A DNA stretch of 6,652 bases from NCBI GenBank assembly GCA_946410005.1, contig CAMJYS010000044.1, positions 1 through 6,652 on the forward strand, written 5' to 3'. This DNA is from an uncultured Clostridia bacterium (GTDB lineage: Bacteria > Bacillota > Clostridia > Oscillospirales > Acutalibacteraceae). The notes beneath the pieces are model-generated. The model worked only from the letters and a program-made list of their open reading frames with translations. It ran no database searches and was not told the DNA's origin. Positions 4,834 through 6,652 of this stretch are shown piece after piece; position 1 is the stretch's first letter; each line of letters starts with the position of its first letter. Both the position numbers and the translations under genes were made by a program.

Positions 4834-6120
4834 TCAAGAAATAACGACTTCTACGTTTTCTGCAGCATTCATTATTCCGAGTTTTGAACAATAAAAGTTT
4901 GCTCCACCTTGAACCCATACTGTGTATGGGTTTTTTAATGGTCCGTCTGCGGAAAGCTCGATAGATGAACCTGATATAAACGTTCCGGCTGCCATTATGA
5001 TTTTATTTTCGTATCCTGGCATATCCCAAGGCTCTGGGGACACAAAAGAATCTACTGGCGACGCAGCTTGAATTCCTTTACAAAAATTTATAAGCGACTC
5101 AGGTTTTTCTAAGACTATAGATTGTACAATATCGAACCTCGTTTCGTCATATTTTGGATAAACTTCATATCCCAATATATCAAACAGTGCCGCTGCAAAG
5201 ACAGCGGTTTTCTTTGCTTCTGCTACTACATGCGGTGCGTTTAATATCCCCATAAATAGACTTCTGTTAACGCCAAAATTAGCACCGATTTCTTTTCCTA
5301 TTCCGGGAGCTGTTAAACGATAAGCGCATTGTTCTACGAGAGCTTTTTTACCTGCTATATAACCTCCGCTTGGTGCTATTCCGCCACCGGGATTTTTTAT
5401 TAAAGATCCTGCTATTAAATCTGCTCCGAAATGTGTAGGTTCATGCTTTTCGGCGAACTCTCCGTAGCAATTATCTACCATAGCTATAATTTTATTATCT
5501 ATGTTTTTCGCAAAGTCGATAATTTTGCCGATTTTTTTCGAACTTAAAGAATCCCTAAGTGTATATCCTCTTGAACGCTGTATGTACAACAATTTATATT
5601 TATTTTTCGAAATTTTATTTTTTATAGTTTCAAAATAAGCGTTTTCATCTTTGTTGTAGTCAATATATTCAAATTCAATATCAAAATCGCTGAGAGAACC
5701 ATAATTTTTACCTTTTGAATTTATAACATCAGAAAGAGTATCGTAAGGAACACCTGTTACGCATAAAACTTTATCTTTTGGCCTTAAAACACCAAACAAA
5801 GCAGTCGATAGAGTATGTGTACCGCTTACAAAATTATGTCTTACAAGAGCATCTTCACACCCAAAGATATCAGCAAAAACTTCGTCTAATTTTTCTCTTC
5901 CACGGTCATTATATCCGTATCCTGTTGTTTCAACAAAATGGCTTTCGCTAACTTCGTTTTTTATAAAAGCTTTCAAAACTTTTTGCTGATTGTATTCTTC
6001 AACGCTTTCTATTTCTTCGAACATTTTTTTGCAAAGTTCTAATGCCTTATTTGATGCCTCTTCGATTTTTTTACTAAATTCCAATTTACTGTCTCCTAAT
6101 CTAAATTGTTTTATACTCAC
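4834..6120 (-). CDS. YnbB-like PLP enzyme (aluminium resistance / methionine gamma-lyase family)
   Basis: This cytoplasmic fold-type I PLP-dependent enzyme belongs to the group called aluminium resistance protein or methionine gamma-lyase family (PF06838, COG4100; YnbB in Bacillus subtilis). It is related to cystathionine beta-lyases, but its real substrate is not well established. Numbered from the GTG at 6120 (428 aa), the family block TTGYGYNDRGREKLDEVFAD is at 65-84 and SGTHTLSTALFGVLRP at 99-114. The PLP-ring aspartate is D216 in MVDNCYGEFAE, and the PLP lysine is K242 in SLIKNPGGG. GPLKNPYTVWVQGG (393-406) is the conserved C-terminal block. Length is normal. The GTG directly abuts the folK stop but has no clear ribosome site. 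A TTG at 6084 (416 aa) has AGGAGA seven bases upstream and may be the real start. It is the last gene of the folB-folK transcript seen here and runs head-on against the rightward genes. Confidence 0.92.
   Translation of the reverse strand: MSIKQFRLGDSKLEFSKKIEEASNKALELCKKMFEEIESVEEYNQQKVLKAFIKNEVSESHFVETTGYGYNDRGREKLDEVFADIFGCEDALVRHNFVSGTHTLSTALFGVLRPKDKVLCVTGVPYDTLSDVINSKGKNYGSLSDFDIEFEYIDYNKDENAYFETIKNKISKNKYKLLYIQRSRGYTLRDSLSSKKIGKIIDFAKNIDNKIIAMVDNCYGEFAEKHEPTHFGADLIAGSLIKNPGGGIAPSGGYIAGKKALVEQCAYRLTAPGIGKEIGANFGVNRSLFMGILNAPHVVAEAKKTAVFAAALFDILGYEVYPKYDETRFDIVQSIVLEKPESLINFCKGIQAASPVDSFVSPEPWDMPGYENKIIMAAGTFISGSSIELSADGPLKNPYTVWVQGGANFYCSKLGIMNAAENVEVVIS
4912..4936 (+). terminator. Rho-independent terminator-like hairpin for rightward transcripts, inside the convergent gene
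   Basis: AACCCATAC (4912-4920) pairs perfectly with GTATGGGTT (4924-4932) around the loop TGT. The run of six Ts at 4931-4936 follows on the plus strand. This is the strongest hairpin I see in the window and has the exact form of an intrinsic terminator for transcription coming from the left. It sits in codons for NPYTVWV of the leftward YnbB-like gene, so protein conservation may account for part of the palindrome. On the minus strand the T-run becomes an A-run before the hairpin, so it should not stop that gene's own transcription. Confidence 0.6.
6092..6097 (-). promoter_or_regulatory. Internal Shine-Dalgarno suggesting a later start for the YnbB-like gene
   Basis: On the minus strand AGGAGA ends seven bases before a TTG codon at 6084-6082, in frame with the PLP enzyme. 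The upstream GTG at 6120 lacks a comparable site and would depend on coupling to folK. The shorter protein would begin MEFSKKIEEASNKAL and keep every conserved block. Confidence 0.5.
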
Positions 6121-6603
6121 CTAAAAAGATATTTTCTTAATTCCGCTAATATCTAATTTTTCAATTGTGTTTTTGAAATCTATATTGTAAAATTTCATGT
6201 CATCGCAAATATCACTAAGCGGAATTAAAACAAACGCTCGTTCAAGCATTCTCGGGTGCGGTAATATCAAGTTTTTTTGATTTTTATTTTCGTTTTCGTA
6301 AGCCAAAAGGTCAATGTCAATTGTTCTCGGTGAAAATCTATATGTTCTTATTCTTCCTAAAGCAGATTCGATTCCCAAAAATGTTCCCATTAGAATTTCA
6401 GAAGATAGTTCTGTTTCTATTTTTAAACAACAATTTACATATTTTTCTTGTTTTTCCGTAACACCATATGGTTCTGTTTCATAAAAATCTGAAATTTTCA
6501 AAATTTCTGTTTCGGGCAAATTTTCGATAGATTCAATTGCTCTTTTAATGTTAAAAAATCTGTCACCAAGATTACTACCTAGTGACAATATTGCTTCACT
6601 CAT
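6121..6603 (-). CDS. folK: 2-amino-4-hydroxy-6-hydroxymethyldihydropteridine pyrophosphokinase (HPPK)
   Basis: HPPK transfers pyrophosphate from ATP to 6-hydroxymethyl-7,8-dihydropterin in the cytoplasm, the step before dihydropteroate synthase in folate synthesis. From the ATG at 6603 the protein has 160 residues, normal for the family. It opens with ILSLGSNLGDR (5-15), then YETEPYG (41-47), ESALGRIR, and the signature RFSPRTIDIDLL (89-100), whose two aspartates (D96, D98) bind the magnesium ions. LPHPRMLERAFVLIPLSDI follows (114-132). One signature position usually G or A is S here. An in-frame GTG at 6612 would add three residues (MIT). The ATG is preferred because the SLGSNLGDR motif then sits at the usual distance and AAGTGAT precedes it. 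The ATG overlaps the folB end by eight bases, and the stop at 6121 touches the next gene's GTG, so the three are cotranscribed. Confidence 0.95.
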   Translation of the reverse strand: MSEAILSLGSNLGDRFFNIKRAIESIENLPETEILKISDFYETEPYGVTEKQEKYVNCCLKIETELSSEILMGTFLGIESALGRIRTYRFSPRTIDIDLLAYENENKNQKNLILPHPRMLERAFVLIPLSDICDDMKFYNIDFKNTIEKLDISGIKKISF

Positions 6604-6652
6604 TGTAATCACTTTTTTCTCGTATTATTTTTACCGCAACATATTCAAAATC
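6596..6652 (-). CDS. folB: Dihydroneopterin aldolase, C-terminal end only (partial)
   Basis: Minus-strand reading from the window edge gives 18 codons, DFEYVAVKIIREKSDYNE, ending in TGA at 6598-6596. The VAVKIIRE segment resembles the closing beta strand of FolB, such as the VAVEITRE end that I remember in Bacillus homologues. FolB converts dihydroneopterin to 6-hydroxymethyldihydropterin, the substrate of HPPK, and folB commonly lies directly before folK. The eight-base overlap with the folK ATG fits translational coupling. The fragment is short, so the assignment leans on both the residues and the position. The rest of the gene lies beyond the right edge. Confidence 0.7.
   Translation of the reverse strand, partial: DFEYVAVKIIREKSDYNE

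Noticed and set aside
1..6652. Defence, toxin-antitoxin, phage, CRISPR or biosynthetic cluster
   Set aside because: No integrase, transposase, regularly spaced repeats, toxin-antitoxin pair or cluster enzymes are visible; nearly all genes belong to ordinary housekeeping families.

Overview
This 6.65 kb window is very AT-rich (A/T-ending codons, poly-A/T runs) and carries ordinary bacterial housekeeping genes preceded by Bacillota-type Shine-Dalgarno sites. The protein set is an NfnL/GltA-type NADPH oxidoreductase, an SpoIVFB-like M50 protease, a YmfI-like SDR, LspA, a YnbB-like PLP enzyme and FolK. Together these point to a low-GC Clostridia-like Bacillota, probably uncultured. The first 20 bases are the 3' end of the Illumina TruSeq adapter, so the left edge is almost certainly a raw contig end and not biological sequence.

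Layout. (1) Bases 22-3589 hold a tight rightward gene run: a 5'-truncated glutamate synthase small subunit/NfnL-like oxidoreductase, an M50 site-2 protease whose real start seems to be a non-canonical ATA, a flavin reductase-like FMN-binding protein, an SDR that looks most like the EF-P 5-aminopentanone reductase, and signal peptidase II (lspA). Gaps are 1 to 26 bases, so this is probably one transcript. (2) A consensus promoter at 3594-3622 (TTGACG, 17 bp, extended TGATATAAT) and a leader of about 113 nt drive an unrecognised membrane-anchored extracytoplasmic protein (3743-4393) with a weak DUF4097-like look. (3) Bases 4394-4833 hold a weak hairpin, a second promoter and a small signal-peptide ORF whose coding appearance continues in the -1 frame after an A-run. 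It is either a decayed gene, a sequencing frameshift, or a frameshifted small secreted protein. (4) A leftward operon enters from the right edge: the last 18 codons of folB, then folK, then a YnbB-family (aluminium resistance / methionine gamma-lyase-like) PLP enzyme. Genes overlap or abut. The rightward transcripts meet it head-on, and a perfect 9-bp hairpin plus T-tract that could stop them lies inside the 3' end of the YnbB-like gene.

Functionally the rightward run mixes redox, envelope and translation-factor maturation genes with no single pathway. The leftward run contains two consecutive folate-biosynthesis steps, dihydroneopterin aldolase and HPPK, plus a PLP enzyme of uncertain substrate. 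I see no mobile element, CRISPR array, tRNA or rRNA, and no convincing new multi-gene system. The most unusual points are the ATA start, the frameshifted small secreted ORF with its start-codon-overlapping promoter, and the terminator-like hairpin embedded in a convergent gene.
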